Shown in pieces: positions 29,849 to 40,452 of a DNA stretch of 64,000 nt. Origin of the DNA: Luteimonas wenzhouensis. Lineage in GTDB: Bacteria; Pseudomonadota; Gammaproteobacteria; Xanthomonadales; Xanthomonadaceae. Below the pieces are notes generated by a model, which saw nothing but the letters and a program-made list of their open reading frames with translations, ran no database searches and was not told the DNA's origin. The first letter of the stretch is position 1. The number at the start of each line of letters is the position of its first letter. The translations under genes and the position numbers were made by a program. Location of the stretch: positions 372,001-436,000 of the forward strand of contig NZ_VOHE01000003.1 in the NCBI RefSeq assembly GCF_007859305.1. The letters run 5' to 3'.

Positions 29849-30769
29849 ATGAGAAAGTCGATCAGGAACGTTAAGAGGCACCTTCCCCACTTCCCGGAAG
29901 GCACATTGGTGCGTGCAGTGGTCGCTCTTGACCGGTGCGAGCCGGCCCAACTTCGGCGCTTCGGATTCATTGATCCTTTCGCGGAAGGCCAGACGGTGCT
30001 TCCAAGTGCGGACGTTGGTCCAGAGGCCCGGCGGAATTCGCAAGGTGACGAGTACGTGCATCGCGACCTGCCGAAGGAAGAGTTCACGCTGCTCCAATTC
30101 CGAAAGCGGAAGGAGTGGCATGGGCCTGACCAGGTGCTGACCGAGAGGCTCGTCAACTGCCGGTACCGCCGATATCCGCGCACGTTGATCGCGGCAACCT
30201 CCATCGAGTTCACGATCTTGCGTACGCCGGAAGGTGGCAGGGTGATTGCTTCGCCCCCCTATGACCCACGAATAGAGGGCGAGTGGCTAAGGGTCGCGGC
30301 TAACGTCTTGTTGGAGGGCTTCGGGCAGGTCGAATTCCGTCAAGCAGACTTGACCGCGGCCTGCAGGCCCGTCAGACGTTTGAATTGGGAGATTCTTCCG
30401 CGCGGCCGGGTTCCTTGGTCTCAGGGATCGGAGCTGCTGCGCCGCGTGATTGAGGTTGCGCCCCCTTCGGTGCAGCCCGTCATTCGGGAGCGGATCGAGG
30501 CAGTGGAGGCCCACGGCCCCAACTTCCACGCGGTAGGGCAGGCGGGCTTCAGCGGCTATTGGGTCTTTGGATTCGGTGAGCGCGACTTGTACGTGCTGGA
30601 AAGCTTGTCGCTTGACAATGCCACCTATGTGCTTGGGGCGGGGTGGGAGGTGGTCTCGCGCCTGACCAAAGCGGAGATCATTCACGGGGGCCTTGCCGTC
30701 GCTCGGCTCGTGCATGACCGCACCTGGCCGGAACGCCTGGCGCAAGTCCTCCGCCCGGTGGACGGCTGA
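29849..30769 (+). CDS. Unrecognised 306-residue element cargo protein
   Basis: I do not recognise a family. It begins MRKSIRNVKRHLPHFPEGTLVRAVVALDRCEP and has a basic middle (CRYRRYPRTLIAATSIEFTILRTPEGG). Its C-terminal half has alternating strands and helices (AGFSGYWVFGFGERDLYVLESLSLDNATYVLG, LTKAEIIHGGLAVARLVHDRTWPERL). It has no membrane segment, signal peptide or obvious nuclease or ATPase motif. ATG at 29849 with GGAG 6-8 bases upstream. It is a single gene between the non-coding stretch and the convergent integrase, the position where tRNA-borne islands often keep defence or fitness cargo. That role is only a guess. Confidence 0.75.
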   Translation: MRKSIRNVKRHLPHFPEGTLVRAVVALDRCEPAQLRRFGFIDPFAEGQTVLPSADVGPEARRNSQGDEYVHRDLPKEEFTLLQFRKRKEWHGPDQVLTERLVNCRYRRYPRTLIAATSIEFTILRTPEGGRVIASPPYDPRIEGEWLRVAANVLLEGFGQVEFRQADLTAACRPVRRLNWEILPRGRVPWSQGSELLRRVIEVAPPSVQPVIRERIEAVEAHGPNFHAVGQAGFSGYWVFGFGERDLYVLESLSLDNATYVLGAGWEVVSRLTKAEIIHGGLAVARLVHDRTWPERLAQVLRPVDG

Positions 30770-30819
30770 GACCCCTGTAGGTTTGCTCCCGGCATCGGCC
30801 GGGGGCGCCTTTTCCGTCG

Positions 30820-32172
30820 CTACGCGGACCGTGTGATCCGCTCTCGCCGGATCGGGACCACTGTGCTCGGGGACTCGTGGACGAGGTTATACAGGGCGTC
30901 GAGGGCCGCCCGCTTCTCGGCAAGGTAGTCATGTCGGTCATAGTGGCGCGCCTGCACGCCGCCGAGGCCATGCGACTGCAACTGCGCACGCACATCCGAG
31001 TTGAAACCCAAGTCCGCCAGACGTGTCTCCGCGGTGCGCCGGATGTCGCGGATGGTGAATGGTCCACCGGGTAGTTCCCCGGCGGCCAGCATTGCCTCCA
31101 TGACCGCTCGGCAGCGCGCGTATGCGGTAGACGCCGCCATCCCCGACTGGCCCGCCGTGGCGGTGAAGATGTAGTCCCCAATGCGATCCGGCGCCATCGC
31201 GTGCAGGGCATCCTCCGCGGGGGGAATCAACGGGACCACGTGGAGCCTTGCCGAGGGTCGGCGCCCCTTGGTGTCGCGTAATGTAAGCGTGCCTGCATCC
31301 GGGTCGTAGTCGGCCAGCGTGGCGCGGGCGAGCTGCTCGATGCGCTGTCCCCCGGTCAACAGGTGGAACCTCAGGCAGGCGCCGTCGCGGTCGGGTAGCG
31401 CGGAGATGCGCCGCCAGTAGGCCCGCAGTTCGGTCGCGCTGAGCGCACGGCTCCGAGCTTTGTTCGCGCCTTCGATGGTGCCCAGGTCACGCGTGGGATT
31501 GGTCCTGATGCGTAGCGCGCGAAGGGCGGGTGTAGCGCTCGCCGTTGTCCGCGCCTTGACCCCGGCGGAGTAGGCTGACTGGAGATAAGAACGGATCTTC
31601 TCCGCCTCGCGCAGCTTCCCGGTGTCGGTCAGCGGGGTCAGGATGGAGAGTAGGTCGTCCGCCGTAAGGTCGTCGGCAGGCGTCGTCCAAAGCCGCGGCC
31701 ACGCCTTGGCCACGTGTCGGCAGATGGCAGCTCGGACGGCCTTGGCGCTCGCTTTGCCCCGGGCCTCCAATGAGTCCACATAAGCGGTCAGGAGTGCGCC
31801 CAGGGTGGCCTGCCTGCGTTCCATTTCCAACTGCGCGGCTCGTTCCGCCGCCTCGCGCTGCCGGCGCGCTTCTCGCTCTTCCGCCTCCAGTGCCGCGCGA
31901 AGGTCTCTATCTCCGGCACGGTAACGCGCGGACAACTCCCGAGCCCGTTCGCGCGCCGCGGCCAACGATAGGGGGCCGCCGCTCCCCTCCCATTCGCCCA
32001 GGGGCACGCGGTCACGCGTCCCGTCCGGTTTGGTGTAGCGGAAGTAGAACAACACGCTGTCGCCCGCACGTCGCCAAGCGGTGAGGGTTCCACCGCCTCT
32101 CGGCCAACCGTCAGACTTCTCTGCCTCGCCAGGCTTCAATGCATGAAGCGCGCGCGCAGTGAGCTTTGCCAC
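30820..32172 (-). CDS. Tyrosine-type site-specific integrase
   Basis: A 450-residue recombinase. The N-terminal DUF4102-like arm-binding domain (LTARALHALKPGEAEKSDG; LFYFRYTKPDGTRDRVPLGEW) is followed by a charged helix, a core-binding domain and a catalytic domain. The catalytic residues seen are Arg in LTGGQRIEQLARATL, Lys in RDTKGRRPSARLHVVPL, Arg in FTIRDIRRTAETRL (the usual His before it is Arg) and Tyr in RHYDRHDY. The GTG start at 32172 follows AGGGGAA. The gene lies near attR and reads away from it. It presumably carries out integration at tRNA-Phe. Confidence 0.95.
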   Translation of the reverse strand: MAKLTARALHALKPGEAEKSDGWPRGGGTLTAWRRAGDSVLFYFRYTKPDGTRDRVPLGEWEGSGGPLSLAAARERARELSARYRAGDRDLRAALEAEEREARRQREAAERAAQLEMERRQATLGALLTAYVDSLEARGKASAKAVRAAICRHVAKAWPRLWTTPADDLTADDLLSILTPLTDTGKLREAEKIRSYLQSAYSAGVKARTTASATPALRALRIRTNPTRDLGTIEGANKARSRALSATELRAYWRRISALPDRDGACLRFHLLTGGQRIEQLARATLADYDPDAGTLTLRDTKGRRPSARLHVVPLIPPAEDALHAMAPDRIGDYIFTATAGQSGMAASTAYARCRAVMEAMLAAGELPGGPFTIRDIRRTAETRLADLGFNSDVRAQLQSHGLGGVQARHYDRHDYLAEKRAALDALYNLVHESPSTVVPIRRERITRSA

Positions 32173-32217
32173 GTGATCTTCCCCTGTGCACTGCCTTGCA
32201 GGACTCAGGATAGCATC

Positions 32218-32244
32218 CGGTGGCCGTTCGGTGGCCGTTCGTGG
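32218..32244. repeat. Candidate integrase arm site, right
   Basis: Two tandem CGGTGGCCGTT units followed by CGTGG, matching the left copy at 25441-25467 except for one base. It lies between the integrase start and attR. Confidence 0.65.
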
Positions 32245-32289
32245 TCGGCATATCGCGGATACTCTCGGACACTGATGGACTAAGCTAAC

Positions 32290-32301
32290 TTGATAAATCA
32301 A
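32290..32301. promoter_or_regulatory. Inverted repeat upstream of integrase
   Basis: TTGATAAATCAA, with perfect 5-bp arms, lies between the integrase start and attR. This AT-rich spot in GC-rich surroundings could be an operator, an excisionase site or part of the integrase promoter. Confidence 0.4.
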
Positions 32302-32351
32302 TCGGTTGCGATTGAACGCGGACTCGCCCGGAAGCCGGAAGACGCTGGAAG

Positions 32352-32402
32352 AGGGGATTGAAAATCCCCGTGTCGGGGGTTCGATTCCCTCCCCGGCCAC
32401 CA
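32352..32402 (+). repeat. attR: 51-bp tRNA-Phe 3' fragment
   Basis: Exact copy of 25334-25384 without the 5' half of the tRNA. It marks the right boundary of the element. Host sequence resumes with the probable original tRNA terminator. Confidence 0.95.
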
Positions 32403-32425
32403 TCGATGAAACAGTGTGGACCAGC

Positions 32426-32449
32426 AACCCGCCCGGCGCGGGTTTTTTT
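32426..32449 (+). terminator. Probable original tRNA-Phe terminator
   Basis: AACCCGC (32426-32432) pairs with GCGGGTT (32438-32444), followed by a T run to 32449. It lies just past attR, where tRNA-Phe would have ended before the insertion. Confidence 0.8.
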
Positions 32450-32547
32450 GCGCCCGGGCCGCGGGGTGGCGCGGCTTCGCGCGTCCGGGGCCGGTCTGGC
32501 CGGGCTCCCGCCGGACCGGGACGCGCGCCCGGCCCGGGAGTCGCGTA

Positions 32548-32556
32548 TGCGATAAT
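32548..32556 (+). promoter_or_regulatory. gltA promoter, extended -10
   Basis: TGCGATAAT: a TG dinucleotide one base before GATAAT gives an extended -10 element, about 85 bases ahead of the gltA start. No -35 is apparent. Confidence 0.45.
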
Positions 32557-32638
32557 TGTTGCGATGCGGCAGCCAGTCCGCGCCGCCGGCGCCGGTCCTG
32601 CGGGTCCGGTGCTCCGAACGAACCGAGGAGTGCAATCC

Positions 32639-33922
<1,284 letters not shown>

Positions 33923-33941
33923 CCCGGTCGGCCGTTCGCCA

Positions 33942-33976
33942 GGCAGCGCCCCGCCATGCGGGGCGCTGCCGTTTCC
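33942..33976 (+). terminator. gltA terminator
   Basis: GGCAGCGCCCCGC (33942-33954) pairs perfectly with GCGGGGCGCTGCC (33958-33970) around a 3-base loop, then GTTTCC. The stem also reads as a terminator for the convergent gene on the other strand. Confidence 0.75.
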
Positions 33977-34016
33977 GCCCGCGCGACGCGGCGGCCGGGC
34001 AGCGTCGCGCGCGCGA

Positions 34017-34673
34017 TCAGGCGCCGGTGAGGGCCGGCGACCCGACGTCCGGGCCGTCGTCCTCCAGCAGTTGCCGCAGCTGGGACGCCGAGGCCCGCCG
34101 CATGGGGCGTTCGTCCACGTTCGACAGCGGCGCCTGGCGCAGGGCCACGCCGGGCAGCACGGTCAGCTCGAAGGCGAGGTCGCGGGCGGTGAACGCCCAC
34201 ATCGGGAACTCCCCCTCGCGCGTGCGGTCCAGGCGCAGCCGGTGGCTGCGGGCCTCGGCCGGGATCCCGGCCTCCTCCAGGAAGCGCGCCACCGCGTCGG
34301 CGTCGTCGCTGAAGAGCTGCATCGATACCGGCGTGCGCGCGTCCGCGGTGCCTTCGAGCACCGGCCCGACCAGGCGCGGGTCGAACCGGGCCAGGAATTC
34401 CATCGCTTCCAGCGCGGCTTCGCGGCGCAGGCGCAGTTCCTGTGGCTGGCTGCGGCCGAGGAACAGCCGCTGGTACTCGCGCAGCGCGTCCTCGATCTCG
34501 CGATTGCGCGGCAGCGAGGCGTCGTCGTGGAACCCGAGCCGGGCCGCCGCCTTGCGCTTGGCCTGCTGGTAGTCGCGGATGCCGCTTTCGGCCATCAGCC
34601 TGGCCGCTTCGTGGGCCAGTCGGGTGCGGCGTTCGCGGGCGCGGGTTCCGGCGTGCGGTCGGGCGCGGGGCAT
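34017..34673 (-). CDS. Conserved hypothetical protein
   Basis: A 218-residue cytoplasmic protein. The N-terminal basic helix region has RLAHEAARLMAESGIRDYQQAKRKAAARLGF, a motif I associate with a conserved gammaproteobacterial family of unknown function. The C-terminal half is alpha/beta (WAFTARDLAFELTVLPGVALRQAPLSNVD). ATG at 34673 with GGAGA upstream; earlier in-frame starts are not supported. No pathway can be assigned. It lies downstream of mrcA on the same strand. Confidence 0.75.
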   Translation of the reverse strand: MPRARPHAGTRARERRTRLAHEAARLMAESGIRDYQQAKRKAAARLGFHDDASLPRNREIEDALREYQRLFLGRSQPQELRLRREAALEAMEFLARFDPRLVGPVLEGTADARTPVSMQLFSDDADAVARFLEEAGIPAEARSHRLRLDRTREGEFPMWAFTARDLAFELTVLPGVALRQAPLSNVDERPMRRASASQLRQLLEDDGPDVGSPALTGA

Positions 34674-34756
34674 CACCTGTCTCCCGGTGCGGCGTCGTCC
34701 CGACTGTACCCCATGCGCGCACGCCGTCAACGTGACGCGCGGCCCTGGAAGCGGCC

Positions 34757-37282
34757 CTAGAAGATGTCGAACGCCTCTTCCGGCGGCTCGTCGTCGAAGT
34801 CGAATTCGCTCGCCGACTCCATCCGCTCGAGGTCCTCGGCCTTGAGGTACTCGACGATGCCGCCCGAGTCGCCCGCGAGCAGCCGGCCATCGGCCGAGAC
34901 CGACACCCTGACCATGCCCGCCGGCGGTTCGTACGCCACCACCGGCGCATCCGCGAGCGCCACCTTCATGAAGTCGATCCAGATCGGAAGCGCGGCGCGC
35001 CCGCCGTATTCGCGGTTGCCCAGCGAACGGTTGTCGTCACGACCGACCCAGACCGAGGTCACCAGGTTGCCGCCAAAGCCGGAGAACCAGGCGTCGCGGT
35101 GGTCGTTGGTGGAACCGGTCTTGCCGCCCACGTCGGCCCGGCCGAGCGACCGGGCCGCGGCGCCGGTGCCGCGCTGGACCACGTCGAGCATCATCGAGAC
35201 CAGCTGGTAGGCCACGCGCTCGTCGATCGCGCGCGGCGCGAGCACCGCGTCCTCGGGCAGCGCCTGGACCTCGCGCGGGCCCTCGGTGGCGGTGACGGCC
35301 GGCGCGGCCGGTCCGAGGTTGAAGCCGTCGACCACGTGCGACGGCGTGGCCCGGACGGCGCCGTCCGGGCCTGCCGCGCCCGCGCCGCAGCCGCGGCAGG
35401 CCCGGGCGGGGTTTTCCTTGAACACCAGTTCGCCGTTGCGGTCGCGGACCTCGTCGATGAACCAGGGCGTGACCCGGAAGCCGCCGTTGGCGAACACCGC
35501 GTAACCGCGCGCCACCGACAGCGGGGTGAGCGACGGCGTGCCGAGCGAGATCGAAAGGTTGGGCGGCAGCTCCGACTCCTCGAAGCCGAAGTGGCTGATG
35601 TAGCGGCGGGCGTAGTCGACGCCGATCGCGTCGAGCAGGCGCACCGACACCAGGTTGCGCGAACGCACCAGCGCCTCGCGCAGGCGCATCGGCCCCTCGA
35701 AGCGGCCGTCGGAGTTCTTCGGCCGCCACTCCTGGCCCCGGCGCATGCGGAACACCACCGGCGCGTCGAGCACGATCGAGGCCGGGTGGAACCCGCGTTC
35801 GAACGCCGCCGCGTAGATGAAAGGTTTGAAGCTCGAGCCGGGCTGGCGCCGGGCCTGGGTGGCGCGGTTGAACTTGTTGCCGGCGAAGCTGAAGCCGCCG
35901 ACCAGGGCGCGCAGGGCGCCGGTGTCCGGCTCCAGCGCCACCAGGGTGGCCTGCGCGCGCGGCAGCTGCTCGAGGTGCCAGGTGACGGCCGCTGGCGCAT
36001 CGCCGCCGCCCTTGGGCGCGGTCTCGACCCGGCGCACCCGGACCAGCTGCCCCCGCGATACCAGCGCCGCCGGATGCCTGCCGGTCCAGCGGCTGCTGGC
36101 GGCGTCCAGGGTCACCCGGGTGCCGTCGGCCAGCACCACCTCGGCGCTGGCCTCGCCGGTGCCGAGCACGATCGCCGGCAGCAGGCCGCCCTGGGCCGGG
36201 ACGTCGCGCAGGCGCGCGGCCACGGCGGCCGGATCCTCGTCCGGCGCCAGTTCAAACACCTGCTCCGGGGTCCGGTTCCAGCCGTGGCGGTGCTCGTAGA
36301 GCAGCAGCCCGTCGCGCACCGCCTGGTCGGCCGCGGCCTGCATCTGCGGGTCGATGGTGGTGGTGACGTGGTAGCCCTTGGTCAGCACGTCGCCGCCGAA
36401 CCGGGCCTCCATCTCCAGGCGCACCATCTCGGCCACGTACGGGGCGTAGGCCTCCACCGGGCGCTCGTGCGGCCTGGCGTGCATCTCGACCGCGCGCGCC
36501 TGGCGGTACTCGTCCTCGCTGATGAAGCCCAGTTCGCGCATGCGCGCCAGCACGTAGTCGTCGCGGCGCTCGCGCGCGCGTTCGGGATTGCTCAGCGGGT
36601 TGCCGCTGGAAGGGAACTTGGGGATCGCGGCGAGCGAGGCCATCTCGTCCAGGTCGAGCTGGTCGAGGGTCTTGCCGAAGTAGAACTCGGCGGCCGCGGC
36701 CACGCCGTAGGCGCGATTGCCGAAAAAGCTCTTGTTGAGGTAGAGCTCGAAGATCTCGTCCTTGGTCAGCTCCTGCTCCATCTTCCGGGCCAGGAGCATC
36801 TCGGCGAACTTGCGGGTGAAGCTGTACTCGGTGCTCAGGTAGAACTGGCGGGCGACCTGCTGGGTGATGGTCGACCCGCCGGGCACGCGCTCCTGTCCGC
36901 GGGTCTTGGCCAGCAGCCAGATCGCGCGGGCCACGCCGCGGTAGTCCACGCCCGAGTGTTCGTAGAAGCGTGCGTCCTCGGTGGCGAGGAAGGCCTGCTT
37001 GAGCCGTTCGGGCACGTCCTTGATCTTCACCGGGTAGCGGCGCATCTCGCCGAACAGCGCGATCAGCTTGCCGTCGCGCGAGTAGACGTACATCGGCTCC
37101 TGCATCTCGACGTCGCGCAGGCTCTGCACGTCCGGCAGGCGCGCCGAGACCGTGGTGTAGGCGAGGAAGCCGGCGGCCGCGGCCGCAAGCCCCAGCACCA
37201 CGCACAGCAACAGGACCCAGCGCAGGATGCGCAGCAGGGGGCGGGCTTTGGCCCGGGTGGGCTGGGGGTCGGGGCTGGACAT
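34757..37282 (-). CDS. mrcA: Penicillin-binding protein 1A (bifunctional)
   Basis: An 841-residue inner-membrane peptidoglycan synthase. One N-terminal transmembrane helix (residues 18-42) precedes the glycosyltransferase domain with [14 protein letters not shown] (catalytic Glu) and [15 protein letters not shown]. An OB-like insert follows, then the transpeptidase with [10 protein letters not shown] (nucleophile Ser), SRNL and GGKTGSTND. The start [12 protein letters not shown] at 37282 precedes the membrane anchor directly. It is divergent from pilMNOPQ, the order conserved in many gammaproteobacteria. Confidence 0.96.
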   Translation of the reverse strand: MSSPDPQPTRAKARPLLRILRWVLLLCVVLGLAAAAAGFLAYTTVSARLPDVQSLRDVEMQEPMYVYSRDGKLIALFGEMRRYPVKIKDVPERLKQAFLATEDARFYEHSGVDYRGVARAIWLLAKTRGQERVPGGSTITQQVARQFYLSTEYSFTRKFAEMLLARKMEQELTKDEIFELYLNKSFFGNRAYGVAAAAEFYFGKTLDQLDLDEMASLAAIPKFPSSGNPLSNPERARERRDDYVLARMRELGFISEDEYRQARAVEMHARPHERPVEAYAPYVAEMVRLEMEARFGGDVLTKGYHVTTTIDPQMQAAADQAVRDGLLLYEHRHGWNRTPEQVFELAPDEDPAAVAARLRDVPAQGGLLPAIVLGTGEASAEVVLADGTRVTLDAASSRWTGRHPAALVSRGQLVRVRRVETAPKGGGDAPAAVTWHLEQLPRAQATLVALEPDTGALRALVGGFSFAGNKFNRATQARRQPGSSFKPFIYAAAFERGFHPASIVLDAPVVFRMRRGQEWRPKNSDGRFEGPMRLREALVRSRNLVSVRLLDAIGVDYARRYISHFGFEESELPPNLSISLGTPSLTPLSVARGYAVFANGGFRVTPWFIDEVRDRNGELVFKENPARACRGCGAGAAGPDGAVRATPSHVVDGFNLGPAAPAVTATEGPREVQALPEDAVLAPRAIDERVAYQLVSMMLDVVQRGTGAAARSLGRADVGGKTGSTNDHRDAWFSGFGGNLVTSVWVGRDDNRSLGNREYGGRAALPIWIDFMKVALADAPVVAYEPPAGMVRVSVSADGRLLAGDSGGIVEYLKAEDLERMESASEFDFDDEPPEEAFDIF

Positions 37283-37456
37283 AGGGGCGCAAGTATAAGA
37301 GTGGGCGCCCGGCCCGGGTCCGATGCGCTCCGTCGAAACCTTCGGCGCCGGAAGCGCCGCTGCAGGGCGGCAGGCACGGAGCTTGCGAGCGGGTGCCGCA
37401 AAAGGGCAGGAATCGCCCTCGGGCGGGAAATCCGGCACGCTCTTGCAATCCGGCAG

Positions 37457-37487
37457 TTGCCACAGGATGAAAAGTCCGTTATTTAAT
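37457..37487 (+). promoter_or_regulatory. Candidate pilM promoter
   Basis: TTGCCA (37457-37462) and an AT-rich stretch ending TTTAAT (37482-37487) in the 254-bp gap between mrcA and pilM. Spacing to TTTAAT is 19 bases; TATTTA at 37480 would give 17. Both readings are approximate. Confidence 0.35.
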
Positions 37488-37512
37488 GCTCCGGGGCACG
37501 TTGCGCACGTAA

Positions 37513-38594
<1,082 letters not shown>

Positions 38595-38595
<1 letters not shown>

Positions 38596-39239
38596 TGGCC
38601 CGGATCAACCTACTCCCGTGGCGCGAGGAGCGTCGCAAGCAGCGGCAGAAGGAGTTCGGCCTGATGCTCGCCCTGGCGGCGCTGGCCGGGCTGGTGCTGT
38701 GGTTCCTGGTCAACCTCTACTACAACGCGCAGATCAGCGGGCAGAAGGAGCGCAACCGCTTCCTGCAGCAGCAGATCGAGGAGGTCGACAAGCGGATCGT
38801 CGAGATCGACGAGCTCGACCGCCAGCGCGCGCGGCTGCTGGCGCGCAAGGAGGTCATCGAGCAGCTGCAGGCCAACCGTTCGCAGATGGTCCACCTGTTC
38901 GACTCGCTGGTGCGCACCATCCCCGACGGCGTGGTCCTCACCACGATCAAGCAGGAGGGTGAGAAGCTCACGCTCGAGGGCCGCTCGCAGTCCAACTCGC
39001 GGGTGAGCACCTACATGCGCAACCTCGAGGGCTCGGGCTGGATGACCAGGCCCGACCTGTCGATCATCGAGGCACGCGACGGCGTGGCCGGGTTGCCCTA
39101 CGTGTTCAACCTGTCGGTCCAGCTGGCCAACCCCAACGCCCCCAGGGACGAGGATGGCGACGGCATCCCCGATCCGGTGCCGCCGGTCGACTCCGCGCCG
39201 GCCGCGACCGCGGCCCCTGCCGAAGGAGCTGCCCAGTGA
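38595..39239 (+). CDS. pilN: Type IV pilus assembly protein PilN
   Basis: A 214-residue inner-membrane protein. The short cytoplasmic N-terminus MARINLLPWREERRK is the PilM-binding motif (INLLPWR). A transmembrane helix (about residues 22-44) and a periplasmic coiled coil follow (RFLQQQIEEVDKRIVEIDELDRQRARL), with a ferredoxin-like domain after that. The C-terminal tail is Pro/Ala-rich. It starts in a TGATG overlap with pilM. Confidence 0.96.
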
Positions 39240-39898
39240 GCAAGAAGAAGATGTCGCTGCGGGAACTCGACTTCAACAACATGGGCGCGTGGCCCCGTGA
39301 GTACAAGATCGGGTTCTGCGTGCTGATCGGGCTGCTGATCTTCGGCCTGCTGTGGTACGTGGTGACCCGCAAGAAGGGGGACGAGCTCAAGGGCCTGGAG
39401 CGGCAGGAGTCCACGCTGCGCGGCGAGTTCGAGACCAAGCAGGGACGGGCCGCGAACCTTGAGCCGCTCAAGCAGCAGCTTGCGCAGATGGAACAGCAGT
39501 TGCAGCAGATGCTGCGCCAGCTGCCCAGCCGCACCGAGATGCCGGCGCTGATCAACGACATCTCGCAGACCGCGCTGGCCACCGGGATCCACAACGAGCT
39601 GTTCAAGCCCGGCCCGGAGGTTCCCAAGGAGTTCTACGCCGAGAAACCGATCGAGCTGAAGATGGTGGGGACGTACCACCAGTTCGGCGCATTCGTGAGC
39701 GGCGTGGCGTCGTTGCCGCGGGTGGTGATCATGACCATGCACGACATCTCGTTGCGGCCGCGGGGGAGCGGCCCCAACGCGGGCCTGGGGCCCAATTCGA
39801 GCCTGGAGCTCGCCGGCACGGTCAAGACCTACCGCTACCTCGACGAGGAGGAGGCGGCGAACGCGCAGGCGGCTGCTGCGCCGGGGGGGGCTCGCTGA
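39236..39898 (+). CDS. pilO: Type IV pilus assembly protein PilO
   Basis: A 220-residue partner of PilN. One transmembrane helix (about residues 27-46, GFCVLIGLLIFGLLWYVV) precedes a coiled coil (LEPLKQQLAQMEQQLQQMLRQLPSRTEMPALI) and a periplasmic ferredoxin-like domain with GTYHQFGAFVSGVASLPRVV. GTG start in a GTGA overlap with pilN. Confidence 0.96.
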   Translation: MSKKKMSLRELDFNNMGAWPREYKIGFCVLIGLLIFGLLWYVVTRKKGDELKGLERQESTLRGEFETKQGRAANLEPLKQQLAQMEQQLQQMLRQLPSRTEMPALINDISQTALATGIHNELFKPGPEVPKEFYAEKPIELKMVGTYHQFGAFVSGVASLPRVVIMTMHDISLRPRGSGPNAGLGPNSSLELAGTVKTYRYLDEEEAANAQAAAAPGGAR

Positions 39899-39899
39899 C

Positions 39900-40436
39900 A
39901 TGGGGATGACGTCGAACAGGGCGGGGATCGCCGCCTGCGTGCTGGCGCTGGCGCTGGCGGGCTGTGTGAGGGGAGTCACGAGCACGCCGGGGGACGCGCC
40001 GAACCTCGAGGAGTGGGTGGCCAATGTGAAGGCCCGGCCCGCGCCGCCGCTCGAACCGCTGCCGGTCATGCAGCAGTTCGAGACCTTCGAGTACGCCGCG
40101 CAGGACCTGCGCGATCCGTTCAGCGCCGCGTTCCGCGACGACGGCACCGGGAGCGGGCCGCGCCCCGACTCCAACCGGCGCAAGCAGGCGCTCGAGATGT
40201 TCCCGCTCGACAGCCTGGACATGGTCGGCACCCTGCACACGGGCCCGGACATGGTGGCGCTGGTGATGGCGCCGGACAAGGTGACCTACCGGGTTTCGCC
40301 GGGCTCCTACCTGGGGCAGAACGACGGTCGCGTGACCAGCGTGCACGAAGACAGGATCGAACTCGTTGAACTTGTGCCGGATGGCGCCGGTGGCTGGCTG
40401 GAACGGCCGGCCTCGATTGCGCTCGAAGACAATTGA
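39900..40436 (+). CDS. pilP: Type IV pilus lipoprotein PilP
   Basis: A 178-residue inner-membrane lipoprotein (lipobox LAGC near residue 22) that links PilNO to the secretin PilQ. The unstructured middle is followed by the beta domain with LDSLDMVGTL, VTYRVSPGSYLGQNDGRVTSVHEDRIELVELV. The ATG at 39900 follows pilO by one base. Confidence 0.95.
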   Translation: MGMTSNRAGIAACVLALALAGCVRGVTSTPGDAPNLEEWVANVKARPAPPLEPLPVMQQFETFEYAAQDLRDPFSAAFRDDGTGSGPRPDSNRRKQALEMFPLDSLDMVGTLHTGPDMVALVMAPDKVTYRVSPGSYLGQNDGRVTSVHEDRIELVELVPDGAGGWLERPASIALEDN

Positions 40437-40452
40437 TCAGGGGAAGTCAAAG

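Larger units (their letters stand above)
25334..32402. mobile_element. Integrated element in tRNA-Phe
   Basis: About 7 kb bounded by the 51-bp tRNA-Phe repeats. It contains a tyrosine integrase near the right end, an AlpA-like small DNA-binding protein near the left end, a ParB-like nuclease-fold gene, a degenerate HNH-like gene, and two cargo genes of unknown function. GC content is visibly lower than in the flanks and codon use is less extreme. There are no capsid, tail, portal, replication-initiator or conjugation genes, so it may be a satellite, a decayed prophage or a genomic island carrying cargo. Confidence 0.93.

Noticed and set aside
37432..37448. Sigma-54-like promoter GGCACGCTCTTGCA before pilM
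   Set aside because: The distance between GG and GC is 11 rather than the strict 12 bases, so the match is probably chance.
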